Assembly (NCBI GenBank): GCA_001598975.1
Contig: BBXU01000570.1
Span: 1 to 61,411, forward strand
Direction of reading: 5' to 3'
Length of the DNA: 61,411 nt
DNA from: Parachlorella kessleri
Lineage: Eukaryota > Chlorophyta > Trebouxiophyceae > Chlorellales > Chlorellaceae
In this document: piece after piece, positions 24,858-36,400 of the stretch
How the letters are laid out: every line of letters starts with the position of its first letter
How positions within the stretch are numbered: position 1 is the first letter of the stretch
Notes under the pieces: generated by a model
What the model was told of the DNA's origin: nothing
What the model saw: the letters and a program-made list of their open reading frames with translations, nothing else
Database searches by the model: none
Position numbers and translations under genes: made by a program

Positions 24858-25508
24858 CAGATCGCTGTTGTGTCTTCAGACCTCCATGCTTTTGGGCTTT
24901 GGCAACTTCCGCTTGAGGTCTTGTCAGTCCAGCTGAACATTTGAAAAGCTTGGCTGTTGGAGGCGCTTGGGAGGGGCACCACGGTTTTGCCTAGCCCTCC
25001 AGGTACTTGTAAATCTAGCTTAGGGAGGCAGCAGGTGCTCTGGGAAATTTTGTTCCTCAGGTGTGCCTTTCCCGGGTCACAATTTTGGGGGGGCTTGGGC
25101 CTGCCCTGAGCAAGCAGCTAGGCTGGCTTGTAATATATAGACTAGAAGGTGGTCTGGGGAACGCGTCCTTTTGCTGTGGTTGTGGTAATAGAGACCTTGG
25201 TGCCGCACTAAGTTCTTTCATTATATTCCATTCATCACCACATCAAATGTCTCCCTGTGGTCTGCATACTATCCTGATGTGTCTCATACGGATGAAGGCG
25301 GAATGTTTCCAAATGCCTGCTTAAGTCCTTTGTTTCTGCTCACACTAAGAAGACAAAACTGCAACCCTTAGCCTCTCGTATGTGTGTCGTATTTCAGCGG
25401 CTACGGAAAGTGCTTCCAGGTTGGCTGAAGTGCTAGGCGATGTGCATTGCGTGTTAAGAATGTGATGTCCCTGCACCCAAGCTTCCAGTCGGCAGGAGGT
25501 AATCCCGC
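24858..25508. other. Convergent 3' spacer (RBR ligase / aldo-keto reductase)
   Basis: 650 bp between two tail-to-tail genes, T-rich near 25050-25260 and holding presumed 3' UTRs. No coding frame recognised. Confidence 0.6.
25008..25012 (+). terminator. TGTAA poly(A) signal candidate for the RBR ligase
   Basis: TGTAA about 150 bases after the stop at 24857. TGTAA is the usual chlorophyte algal poly(A) signal; no transcript evidence here. Confidence 0.4.
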
Positions 25509-26980
25509 TTATAATATGCCCTCTGGATCCCAGCAGTACTTCCTAGGATGCTGCTTCAGTGCATCAAGGGCAGACATATGCCGTTCACATAGCCTCAAGT
25601 TCAATAAGGTGTCAGGGCTAAATTGCTGTATGTACTCGGGATGCACTGACTTGGGGATGACAGAGTATCCCTTCTGAAGGGCCCACACCAGCAGCACTTG
25701 GGCAGGCCATAAGCCACTCTCCTGTGATACTTGGAGTACAGCCTCCTCGCAAAGCAGCTCTCCACAGCCCAGGCTGGCGTAGGCTACAACATGAATGCCA
25801 TGCCGCTGGCAAAATTCACACAGCTCCTGCTGCTGCCAACGAGGGTGACATTCAATCTGATTCACAGACGGCCAGACCTGCACGTAGCAGCATTGGCATG
25901 CAGCTTAGCTGTACACCAGTGGAGCTTAGGCTTAATTTTGGCCCTGTCGTAAGTGCCCTTGTCATTCCTCCAAAAAGCAAAAATCGTAAGACGTTCAACA
26001 GTTAACAGATTGACGACAGCAACAGTATCACCGGGCTGTTCACTGACAGACTGTGGTCACCCCTCAAAGGACTGGCTGAAGCAAGCAGGAAAAATTCTTG
26101 GAAGGGGGCTTGTGCCTGTGGTGTACGCACCTCCGCATACCCCAGGAGTTCCTGCAAGTGAGCCACAGTGTAGTTGGAAACCCCAATAGCCTTGAATTTG
26201 CCCTGCTCATGGTATTCTTCCAGGACCCGCCAAGTCTCCTTTCGAAGCTGCGCATTTATCGGCGACTTGGCGTCTACCTTGGCCACGCCTGGCCAGTGTA
26301 CCAGGACCTACGATTCAGCAGAGGTACGCCTCAGCCAAACCTGCCAAGGTGCATGATACCCGCCAGGAGCGGAGTCGAAGCCCATCTGGAGGCAGTCAGA
26401 CTTGATTTGCTGCTTGGGGCTTGCAACAAGCTTAATCAAAGGTTCATAAATAAAAGTGGTCTTTAGAGGTTCCCACCGAGCTGTACAACTCCTCACCAGG
26501 TCTACATAAGAGCCAAGGCTTTCAAGGATGTCTTCACAAGCCTGTCGAGCCTTGGTGTTCCCGTGCTGCATCCAGAGACAAGCAGTATGTTCAACACCTT
26601 GCAAGGGGTTGCCCCAACTTCCCATCTCCACTCTAGGCTTCAAGTTGACTGAGCTCAAGTACCCTTGGGGTGTGCCTCACCTGATATGGGTTGACTTTGG
26701 AGGTGATGAACACTTCACTGCGACTGCGACCAGACTTGGACAGAGCCAGTGCGATCTCAGCCTCGTTCTGCAGTACCACAAGGTCCCCCTAAGTCCCGTG
26801 TGTACCACACCCGTAAGCACAATCGCTGTAACTATTGCCTATTGCCTTGTATATTGCTGCGGTATCTATGTGCCGAATACCACAGTCCAAGGCTGTCATG
26901 ACAGCCGCTTGGACCTCAAGGCCCCTAGCCTTGAAAGTGCCCAGACCAAGTCGCGGCACGGCACACGGCGCCTGCGCCAT
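25509..26980 (-). CDS. Aldo-keto reductase (NADPH-dependent, AKR superfamily)
   Basis: AKRs reduce aldehydes and ketones with NADPH. Five exons fit: 26980-26846 (starts MAQAPCAVPRLGLGTFKA), 26767-26681, about 26566-26498, 26310-about 26126, and about 25885-25509. Joined, they give about 300 residues, a normal AKR length. The catalytic tetrad is visible: Asp and Tyr in HIDTAAIYK, Lys in VFITSK, His in LVHWPGV. Other family blocks are ETWRVLEEYHEQGKFKAIGV, GVSNYTVAHLQELL, VNQIECHP, VVAYASLGCG and GYSVIPKSVHPEYI. The IYK/NEAEIAL junction works only if the first intron uses a GC donor (26845-26844), since the phase fits and the product matches the family. The 'SLGCG' where many AKRs have 'SPLG/SPLA' is a mild variant. 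The substrate cannot be inferred. Confidence 0.92.
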
Positions 26981-27424
26981 ACTGCATCCTCTTCGTTATG
27001 TTTTAAGGGTGGTTGATTGGATGGTTTAAAGCTGGCAACCCCAGGCGGGAGTGATGCCATATTAGTAAGGCCCGTGGCCAGCGCAGCTACGCGTAGCCAG
27101 CCCAGTTGGACAGAGATCTAAGCCGGAATTTTTGTTCAGCTAATTCACAGTGCCTCGTAGCTGGCCTGGCCCCGTGTTAAGCAAGCAGGGGGCACCTCCA
27201 GGAAGCCGGGCTCGGCCCTGACCTTTGCCCCACCCGCTCCTGTCAGTGGCCTTTCCGATCGGCCGGCACCGATCCGGCGACAGGCAAGCCTGCTCTGCTC
27301 AGGGAAGAGGACAGGCATCTGCCCCCTCTCTAGAGGGTGGGGGGTTCCCAAGCCCCAGGCACCTCGCAGACTGGAACGCACATCTCGTCTCAGCAGCACT
27401 GCTGGCCTGCTGGCGTACTGCCTC
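26981..27424. promoter_or_regulatory. Divergent intergenic region, candidate bidirectional promoter (AKR / TraB protein)
   Basis: About 440 bp between head-to-head start codons. No coding frame with family resemblance. Called from gene orientation only. Confidence 0.45.
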
Positions 27425-29730
27425 ATGGACCAGGGAGGAAGTACGCCACAGGCCGGCGGTTCGACCCAGCTGTTGAAGCTCCCACAGCCACTCGCGGTCC
27501 TGCGGTGCACCAATGAGCTTGGCCTAGAAACAACCTTCTACATCCTGGGCACCGCCCATGTCAGCGAAGCCAGCTGCCAGGATGTTGTTACGCTCATTCG
27601 GGCGGTGCGGCCGGAAGTTGTCCTGGTGGAGCTGTGCGTGGAGCGCAAGCCCATCCTGACCATGGAGAAAGTCAAGGTGGGCACCTTTAGGCAGGCCTCT
27701 GCCAGAGAGCATGCTGAAAGCTGTTTTCTGCTGCTGCTGGAAGGCGCTGGAGGGGATGCAAAGGCCAGGGAAACTGGTGCTTTTGCGGACTGGCGTGCAG
27801 CGAGCCTTTCACAAAACCGGTGGTGGTGCGGACTGGGCTGCAGCGAGCCTCTCATCAGCAGGATCCTTTTGCACTTGTGTGGCCTGGTCTTACTTGACTG
27901 GTCGCTGCCATTGCTGCAGGAGCCTTCGTTGAGCGAGGTCTGGAGCGAAGTGAGTGCTGGCCGCGCCACTCCGTTTCAGGGCATCTACTCCTGGCTGCTG
28001 GCGAAAGTTGGAAAAAACTTGGATGTGATGCCGGGCGAGGAGTTCAGAGTTGCTCTGCGCGAGGCACACGCTGTAGGCGCACAGGTGGGCAGATGTGAGC
28101 CTTCAGAGGCTGGTTGTGACTATGTGACTTAAAAGAAGCAGTTGTTTCTCTCGACTGCAGCTGACATGGATTGACGAGAGTATAAAGTAACCTAGCATAG
28201 AAAGATGGAGCCAATCGAGCGAGGAGGTTTCTTTGGTTGTATTATTATGAAGCAGGGGCCAAATATGCAGCCGCTTGGTGGTTGGGGGTGTATGTGAAGG
28301 CAGGCAGCTGTGTCAAGGCATGTTGGGGATGCGCTACTCAGTGTGGTGCTGTTGCGGACATGCGAAGGGAGCAGAGTGCCCAGTTGTAGGTGCGTCAAGC
28401 AGGAAACCAGTGGTAGCCCGAGTTGTGCAGGTTGTACTTGGGGACCGGCCCCTGACGGTGACCCTGGCGCGCGTGTGGCGGGCGTTGAGCTTCTGGGAGA
28501 AGCTCAAACTTAGTACCATGCTACTCTGGACCGGGCTGAGCATGTTGGACACGGATGAGATGAAAAAGGAGATTGAGCGCATGAAGGTCAGCATTCTGTC
28601 ATGAAGATGGGCTGGGTACTCGCTGGCAGCATCGCTGTGCCCATTTACAGTGCAGCTCTGGATGTGCCCGCCTTTGTCAAATGGGCTGGAGGCAGTGGTG
28701 CAATGCATTTGCGGGCTAGTCAAGTGCTACTCCAGCTAGTGCATCAGAGAATGGGGGTGCAGCAAAGCTACTGCCGGTCAAGCTCGAGGCCAACATGGTT
28801 CATCCCTTTTGGACTGTTGAAGTGGTGCCTGTCTATTGTGGGAAGTGGTTGTCTCCTGCGTGAGATACGGCTGCTACCTGCTGCAGGAGTCTGATGTGCT
28901 AACAGAGGCGATCAAGGAGTTTGGCAAGGAGTTCCCCTCGCTCGTAACGCCGCTCTTATCGGAGCGGGATGAGTACATGGTGAGTACTCGCTCCTATTGT
29001 GGACGCAACCTGGCGTTTGATTGTTGCCAAGCTGGATGCCGACCTGCTGCGCTGTGCAACTTTTGCGTTGTTGTTCGTCCGATGGTCATGTTTCACTTGG
29101 CTGCAGGGAGTGCATAGATGCCTCCGGTTCCGTGCAGGTGACCGAGCTGCTTTGTGCGCCGCAGGTGTACATCATGCGCAAGGTGTCAACCAAGGCGCGA
29201 AACGTGGTGGCAGTCGTGGGCGCCGGCCACCTGCAGGGCATCAGGTGCGTGCTGGCGTGCTTGTGCAGTTGCAGCATCTCCATTATGTCCCCCAGCCTCT
29301 GCTCCCTTTCGTGGTGTGCGACTTGGACTACCCTAACTGGGATTGCAGTGTTCAAGTGGTGGCAGCACATTGTCCGGCTTGCCTGGCAGGGCTGGGCTGA
29401 TGCTCGCTAAAATGCATTTGAGCACTTGCGGGCCTGGCATGGACGTCCTGGGTGTTAGTTAGTACCACTGTAAGGGCTTATGTCAGCATTGTCCAGGCGG
29501 GATGCTGCTAGGCTGGACTGCCTCGGCCAGTCTGAAGTGTCGAGGTTGTTCTACACTGCCTATAACGGCCCATGTCATGCAGGAACAAGTGGGATGCGGA
29601 CATAGATATCGAGGAGATTATGCGGGTGCCTGAGAAGCGGCCAGTTTGGCAGTGGCGTAGAATCGCGCTCGTGGCGTCCGCCTCAGTTCTGTTGACCACA
29701 GCCTTGTTCAGATATGGTGTGCGCCGGTGA
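27425..29730 (+). CDS. TRABD: TraB-domain protein with C-terminal membrane anchor
   Basis: TraB/PrgY-type proteins share a predicted metal-dependent hydrolase-like fold. Plant and animal members sit on the outer mitochondrial or other membranes. Exons: 27425-27676, 27920-28084, 28431-28586, 28887-28979, about 29166-29243 and about 29581-29730, joined by GT-AG introns. Visible family blocks: FYILGTAHVSEASCQDV (the N-terminal GTAH motif), VRPEVVLVELCVERK, GDRPLTVTLARVWRALSFWE, EFPSLVTPLLSERDEYM and NVVAVVGAGHLQGI. After a short charged linker (DIDIEEIMRVPEKRPVWQWR) the protein ends in a single hydrophobic segment (IALVASASVLLTTALFRYG) and RR, typical of a tail anchor. About 300 residues. 27784-27857 in the first intron is locally duplicated. 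Organelle assignment is inference. Confidence 0.88.
27784..27857. repeat. Two-copy tandem repeat, period 43, in the first TraB intron
   Basis: TGCGGACTGG followed by a TGCAGCGAGCCT(T/C)TCA stretch begins at 27784 and again at 27827. Both copies contain a CAG acceptor-like site. Confidence 0.75.
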
Positions 29731-30542
29731 GAGGGAGGAGAGAATTTGAAATAGTTAGTGATGTGGGGTCCGCTTGCCAGCAAGTGATGCATGTGCTTAA
29801 GAAGTTTGTATTTGCTGCCTATTGAAGACGTTGTTTATTGTTGGTTCTTGATCCTTGCAACCTTTTGTCCATCGGGATTGCTGCGTAAGAAAGTTTGCAG
29901 CGTAATATTAGCTCATTGTTTGCGAAGGTTATGACCCACGTTTCGTGTTTTCCCAGTAAAGCGCTATCCAGTGTTGCCCAGTTGTCCTGGCTAACCTTAT
30001 TTGTGCTGACTTACACGCTGCGAAGTAGGACTGGTAGCAGAACATGCCAGATTCGTCTAAACATGGTGCACTAACTCTGGATGATGCGTAGCAAAACTAA
30101 AAGCGCGGAATGAATCAAATACAGCTGCCTCAGCAGGTGCACAATGCAACTTGAAAACCAATCGTTACACACCTGCAGCTTTCCTGCGACTCCAATGGTA
30201 AGGAGTGGTCTAGACAGTCACATGAGAGACACATGGGAAGCTGCTGAGAGCACATCGCTCACACAGAAAAGCGTGCTAGACTATGTTGCTTGCCCACCTG
30301 CGCACTTATAATCCCTTCACTCGGAAAAGGTCTGGCTAAATCATGCTTTGATGGCACACCTGCTATAAGGAGCACTCATGCGCAGTGCAACCTGCCTGGT
30401 ACAGTCTGGGTCCTAGCATACAAGCTGCTCTACTGCACAAAATTGTCATCTGCCCTAAGGGATTCCATGCTGTTGCTCCTGCCTTGCTTGACCAACCAGC
30501 AGGGTCCGTCGCGACCAGCACGCCCACCACCACAAGCACTGC
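29731..30542. other. Convergent 3' spacer (TraB protein / unknown gene A)
   Basis: 810 bp between two 3' ends. Relatively AT-rich from 29800 to 30130. No family-like frame on either strand, and no repeat of note seen. Confidence 0.55.
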
Positions 30543-31915
30543 TTAAGCTAGCATGCTTGCCACATCAGCAACCGACAGCTGCTCATCCCATAGACCAACC
30601 GATGCGGCAAAATCCGAGTCACCCATGTCAGCCAGGAGGCGGTCCAGCGGCGATGGAGGCTCCTCTAGGGCACGCGGCTGCGCAGGGTTGAAGCTGCGAC
30701 AGGCCAGCACGTCATCCAGCGCGTTTGAAGGCAAAGCTGACCCACCCCCACCCTGCCGCAGCGGCGGCGGCGGCTTCGCTGCTGAAACCATCCACGAACT
30801 CAATGAGGGCATGGGCTGCATCGATGCTGACCCAAGCTGCCCCTCCTTCTCGGGAGTCAGCAGGGCTGTCGGCTTGGAGCGGCGTCCAACTGGTGGTGGG
30901 CTCACTAGGTAGCCCAGGCTCTCATCATTCTCGTCATTTTCTGGCTCACTAGCGGGCGGAGCTGCCGACGCCAACCCTGTGCCCCTGCTGGCCCTGCCGC
31001 CAATGCCGGCAAGGAAATCCGATGCACCCACCGTAGCTGCATGCGCGCCTGCAGTGGGTGTGGCAAGCTGGCACAGCTGCTCACTCAGCAATGCCCTGCA
31101 ACTGCCGCTGGGCCTGCCGGTGCTATTGTCTGGCTCTGCATCAAATGCCCTGCCTTTCCAGGCTGCAAATGGGCTGCTGAACAGGGAAGCATCAGGCACC
31201 ACTGGTGTTGTTGCCTGCGGTGAGGCTAGGGTGAACTGGATGGGAGGGTGGCGCGGGGGAGGTGCTAGCATTTTGGGCGGTGGGGAGGTCACCTCCGGCT
31301 GGCTGCTAGGCTGCTCACCCAAAAGGTCGTCCAGCGACATCTCTCTGCTGCTGTTACCCCGACCCAGTCGGCCTGAGGCTGACCTGCCAGCAGCTGCCAG
31401 GCCATAGCCACGCGCGTCACGGCTGTGGTGGCCACTGCAGCCAGCAAAGCAGGACTGCCAGTCAAGTGTTAGCGCACCTGGCGGGGGCTCACACGAAGGC
31501 AAGAACAGGGGTAGCAAGCAAAACCCCTAACTGCTGCATGATTTTGCACCAGGCCCAACTCACTCTGCTTTTTTCAGGCTGCAGCTGCTGCTGGATTGCC
31601 TCTTCACAGGAAATATGCCAGCCAAGCTGGCGGAACCGGTGCGCTTCATTGGGGGGACCTGCAGAGGCCCGTGACGAGGACTTTGATCAGCGGTGCCTGC
31701 CATGGCGACTTGAAAAGTCAACTTGCCTCAGGCTGCGCCAACGCCTCGTATACCACGCGTACCTCTGATATTAAGAGCTGCCCACCCTGTCTCGAGGGCC
31801 CTGCCGGTATTGTTAGGTAGCGTTTGTGGTTTATTTCCAACCCGTCGCTACTCCTGGTCAGCCCAACGGACCCAGTATTTAAGATATGGGACAGGAGAGC
31901 CCAGGGGATCGACAA
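30543..31915 (-). CDS. Unrecognised protein A, Pro/Ser-rich with conserved C-terminal motif (paralogue of gene B)
   Basis: I do not recognise the family. The main exon, about 31488-30543, is one long low-complexity frame rich in Pro, Ser, Ala and Gly with short acidic motifs (MSLDDLLGE; ENDENDESLGYLVS). It ends LDRLLADMGD..ASVGLWDEQLSVAD and a stop. An upstream exon ending at 31723 (GLEINHKRYLTIPAG; LLISEVRVVYEALAQPE) joins in phase through a GT donor to DWQSCFAGCSG and looks like a folded N-terminal part. The true start was not found; 31915 is only the limit of the open frame. The match to gene B, with differences concentrated at third codon positions in this frame, shows the minus strand is the coding strand. 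Function unknown; the long middle is probably disordered. Confidence 0.6.
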
Positions 31916-32373
31916 GAGCGAGAGCTATGAACCTCTGGACGAGGTTATCATTTCAAGGGCAGGGCGGGAACGTGTGCTGCCATGCTGCCTGTATGGTTAT
32001 TTAATCCCTTTTTCAGCAGTGACGTGACAGCAAAGGTTGCAAGCGGCTGCCAGCTACGTCAGTTTGCACAGCTGAGAGTAAGGGAACAAGCGACCAAACA
32101 AAGTTGTTTGACTGCATACATTAGCTGCAGTTGCTGCAGCAAGACCTTGCTGGGCAGGGTCATGGCCGCTTGGGCAGGGTCATGGCAGTGGCCCCTCTGG
32201 AAAGGTCGGGGGCCAGTTGAAGTCGCTCAAGTGGTGACGAACACCTCATGTGCTGTGTTTGTAAAAGCAGGCAGGTGAGCTTCGGGTGCTCTGGAGCCCT
32301 CCAGTCGGCACTGTCGAGCCATGGTGCTTACTAACTTAAATTCCACATATCAGCTAGACCAACATCCTAAGAG
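31916..32373. other. Spacer between unknown genes A and B
   Basis: Presumed promoter or 5' end of gene A and 3' UTR of gene B. Contains a small tandem repeat: TGGGCAGGGTCATGGC at 32151 and 32171. Exons of A could extend into it. Confidence 0.4.
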
Positions 32374-33233
32374 TTACATAACCAGCAATTTTCTGAACTC
32401 GGCGACAATGACACCTGCTTCTCTCTGCTGTGCTGCACACGCAAGGTGTCCCTTGTCCCACAGGGCCACTGAAGCTGAGCAGGCAGTATCCCCCAGCTCA
32501 GCGAGCAGGCGGTCCAAGAGGGAGGGCGCCTTTGTGAACTGCCTCTCAGGCAGGCAGAACAGGCTGGCTGCGAGCTCGACTGCTGCATCCCTGGTGCAGC
32601 TGCGTGGTGTCGCAGAAACAAGGTTGGGTGCAAGCTCCGATGGGGAGTGCGCCCCCTGGTTCAAAAGAAGTGGCGAATTGAGTGGAGCTGACTGTACCTC
32701 CACTGTGCTAACGGTGGCCAGGTCACCGCCTGTTGCTGCTGTGCTTGAAATACAAGGGGTTTCAAGTCCAGCATACCCTGCCAGGCACCACCAAAACTCT
32801 GCGGCACTGTGGCAATCACGCAGCAACCTTGTCAGGGAGGAGGCAGTGGACTAGCTGCTAAGCAGGCTCTAGGAGATCACTTTATGATCAAGCCTACAAG
32901 TGCAGCCTAGCCTACCATTTGGAGTATGCAGCAGGGCAGGGAGGAGACTGCCTAGTGGCAAAGCTTGCTGGGAGCGAAGTTGAGTCTCTCCTGTGCTGCA
33001 TATTGACGGCACACCTGCACCGCTGTGCTAGCAGCTCTTAGACGGAGGAGTACACGTCCAAGGTAACTGAGGCCATATAACTGTTTAGGAGGAGACCTGA
33101 GACGCAGGCTGGTGGGACCTTGAAGGACCAAGATTCCAGGGGCTGCGGCGCTCAAAGAAACTTCAACCTCTGAAGCCTTCAATTTTGGTTTAAACACGCC
33201 ACCAAGGATACGCCATCCAGTTGAACCTGCCAT
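32374..33233 (-). CDS. Unrecognised protein B, shorter paralogue of gene A
   Basis: Proposed exons are 33233-about 33010 (ATG at 33233; MAGSTGWRILGGVFKPKLKA, later LYGLSYLGRVLLRLRAAS) and about 32800-32374 (FWWCLAGYAGLETP..LDRLLAELGD..ASVALWDKGH..EFRKLLVM, stop). The second exon matches the ends of gene A: a Cys/Gly-rich start (W-x-x-C-x-A-G) and the LDRLLA/GD/SV-LWD block, with the long disordered middle of A mostly missing. The intron boundary is tentative. It lies in the same orientation as A and about 0.5 kb upstream of it, consistent with an old tandem duplication. Function unknown. It may be a decaying copy, but the motif is kept and no stop interrupts the second exon. Confidence 0.5.
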
Positions 33234-33478
33234 GAACTCTGGCTTTTGCGCGCTGCTGTGTCGTGCTGTGATTTGAGCACTGGATTGCTCTGCACGCTCA
33301 CAGGAATCGATGTAAATTTCCCTGGGAGATCATCCTTTCGCATCACATACCGGGTGGCAGGAGGACTGCAGCCGCATCTTGTAAACCTTCCTAAAATATC
33401 AGTGATCGCATGGCTGCTGCAGTCATGGAACAGCTTCCCGAACTACCGGCAAGTGTGCTAACCTAGTTCCTCCTACAG
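33234..33478. promoter_or_regulatory. Divergent region between gene B and the 33-38 kb gene
   Basis: 245 bp between the gene B start and the first supported exon of the plus-strand gene. The missing start of the plus-strand gene may lie here: an ATG at about 33412 opens MAAAVMEQLPELPAS but could not be joined convincingly. Confidence 0.35.
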
Positions 33479-36400
33479 GATCAGTACCGGCACCAGCAAA
33501 CCTCTCGCTTGCTGCATGCAGACGAAGGAGGCACTGCTGGAGGGGCTGGACATCCCACAGCCTGAGTAAGCCTTCCTCTTGCCTACCCAACGTCCAACTT
33601 GCTTGGTTTGACCTCTCTCTGATAGGTAGCATACATTTGCTGCTTATGCAGCCCAGTCGAGAGCACGAAAATCATAGCTGCAATATTGAAGAAGCGCGAA
33701 AAGGAGCGGAAGGCTCAGGCTGATGCTGAGCGACGACGTGCGGATGTCTCAAGGGAGGCTGCTGAACTTGCTCAGGAAGATCCGGCTTCAGACGCTGTGG
33801 CTCAGGTGCGTGGGTTATCTACAGACCCGGCTGGGGCAGCCCAGTATGGCGATATGCTGGTTGGCTGTCGGAAGCAGAGGACCGCCGTCAGGCTCCAGCG
33901 GATATGGCAGTGGTGCTGTCACCGTCCGAACCAACTTGGTTGCTAGTTGGTGCTGGGCACAGTCCTTTATGAAGTGGCCAGCAGTAACGTGGGCTTTTGC
34001 TCAAGATGTACGCCTGCTGGGTGCAGATGGCGGAGCTGCAGCGGCAGCTGGGGTTGGACATGGGGGCAGCCCTGGAGGAATATCAGGAAACACAGCAAGT
34101 GCTGTTCCCAGTAGCCTTGGTGAGTGCTGTGGGGTTGGCATGCTGGGAGGGAGGCTTGAGCCAGAGAACGGAACAGGTGTGTGCTGTTGCATACTGCCGA
34201 AGTGAGGTGATCATGCACTGCCTCGGCAACTCCAAGGACTGAGTCGCGCCACACCCACTCAGGACAAGCCAGCTGATTTTGTTAACTTACTGACACCCGC
34301 AGCGTGAGAATCGTTGTGCCAATGCTATGCTGCGCAGCCACAAGAGCCAGCAGCAGCCTGCCAGCCTGACTATATGGAGGGGGTGGACGCCGCGCTGGGC
34401 GCCCTGAGTGTTGATGCCAGCTTCCTGCCAGACCAGGCACTGGCGAGTGAGGGCCAGGCTACGCTGCTGCGGGAGGGGGTGCGCTGCGGGTTTGTTCAGC
34501 ACGAAGCGCTGAGGTGAGATACCAGGGGGATACTCTGACTTTTGAAGACAGTGTTGGCGGTTAGTGCACCTGGAAGGGCCGCATCGGGTTGTGCTTGGCA
34601 GCCAAATAGATCGGTAGACCTCACTCCAGCAGGGCAGAGAGTGCAGGGCGGCAGGCACCGTTCAGATCTCTCCGAGACCCCACAACTCCTACAGCACTCG
34701 TGACGACTCAAGGAGAGCCGCCAACATTGTAAGTCCTGCTACGTTTGTTGTGTGCAGGCGTGGCAGGGCCCACGGTCACACTGTGGAGGCCCTGACACAG
34801 CTGCTGGCCTACTCGGCGGACATGGAGGTGGCAGGGGCTGCCTTTGTGGCCCTGCTGACGCTGCTGGGAGACCCAGGCCTGCAGCGGCTCACCCTAGATG
34901 CTACATATGGCCTGCCGCCAGGTGAGCTTGCGGGCTGGATGCCTCGCTGGGTACGCAAGTAGCTTCCCACCTTTAGATATCCCTTGGAAACAACTGCATC
35001 GTACATGTAAAGTTGAAGCTGGGAAGGCTGTGTAGCCTAGGTGCCTGCTTTTAAAACCGGCGTGAGGAATGTATTGCCTCGTCATGAACTGTTTTTAAAC
35101 TTAACCCTGTGCAGCTGCCAGCCCTGTGTACACGTCACTGCCCAACCCCTGCACGGTCAACAGCCTACCCAGCATCAGGTCACTGTACGAGGCCCTTGTA
35201 ACCAACGGCTACAGCCCTCCTGCAACCTCTGGGCCAAACCATGGCAAGCAGCAGCACAAGCAGGCGGCGGCTGGGGCAGCAGGCAGCAGCAGTGGCGGTG
35301 GCAGCGACCAGGGAACAGCGCCAATGAGAGTCCAGGCAGTGAAGCTGATTCTACAGACAGTAGTGGCGGTGTGCCGATACTGCCAACAGGTCAGTGCAGC
35401 CCATGCAGACCTACAGTGGCTCATGCTCGGCTTCTGGTGCAAGTAAACAGCGGTGATGTACGACGGATTCTTTGATCTGGGGGTGTGACTGGGTAACCGT
35501 TTGCACCAACGCGCCTCCTGCACCTCCACTGTCACGCCAAACTGTGATATCAGAATACTGTGCTCTGGGGATGCAACTGGCACATTGGGCAGAGGCGCGT
35601 TAGTGCAAGCTTTTACTCAGTGCCCTGGACTATGAAGGCATCACCCCTTCAGCAGCCAAAAGCGCACCAAAAGCCTTTCCAGCTGCATAGACCACTGCTT
35701 GGACGCAGTGTGTTCTTGCTGTGCCCTGCCTGATGCCTTGTGTTCGTCCATGGTTTGCAGAATTCCGCGCTGGCCGCCTCTGTGATGGACCGTGAGGCGC
35801 TGATAGACTTCCTACTGGCTGTGGCACTGCTGGGCCTAGACCCCTGTGAGAGGTGGGCCGGGGGTGCGGTTGCGGCGGGGTATGCCAAGCCCAGGCAACT
35901 GGCTTGGCATTTGCCATCCATGATTGGGCTTGCTTGCTTGTTGGCAGGGCTATGTAAAACTTTGCACGACACGTAAGAGCCGGATGTCTGCGCTTGTGTT
36001 AGGGTAATTGGAGCGGCTGCCTCTAGTTTGTCTTGCAGACACTTCCCTGCGGAACCCCCTGCTGCTTAATCACTGCCTGCCTCTTTTTCCATGCTCCATG
36101 GGACACCTGCGAGCTCCGGCACCTTCGTTAGATGCCTGCAACTGCAAAGGGATTGGCACTTCGGTTAGATCCCAAGCCAAGGCGTGATGTTGGCTCCTCA
36201 TCCAGGCTGCTCCTGGACGACCTTGACGATGCCATGCTGGCCCTGCTGGGTGCGTTTGAGGAGGGAGACTGGCAGCGCCGGCTGCCCCACATGGCAGCCG
36301 AGCTGGGCAGGCTGGCCCAGTCGCACACGGCGCACCTCAAGGTTGGTGGTGTGCTTTACCACCAGCCTGCACCAGGCGTGGGACAGCGTCTGGCAGGTGC

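Noticed and set aside
30553..30912. Plus-strand frame opposite gene A with a similar counterpart opposite gene B (SHR.T.A..SP.SA.RRS)
   Set aside because: The similarity is the shadow of the minus-strand paralogy; third-position substitutions fit the minus frame.
31824..32027. Plus-strand open frame (WFISNPSLLLVSPTDPVFKIWD) that looks protein-like
   Set aside because: It lies opposite the minus-strand exon that joins in phase to gene A, has no supported neighbours on the plus strand, and no family match. Kept only as a possibility.
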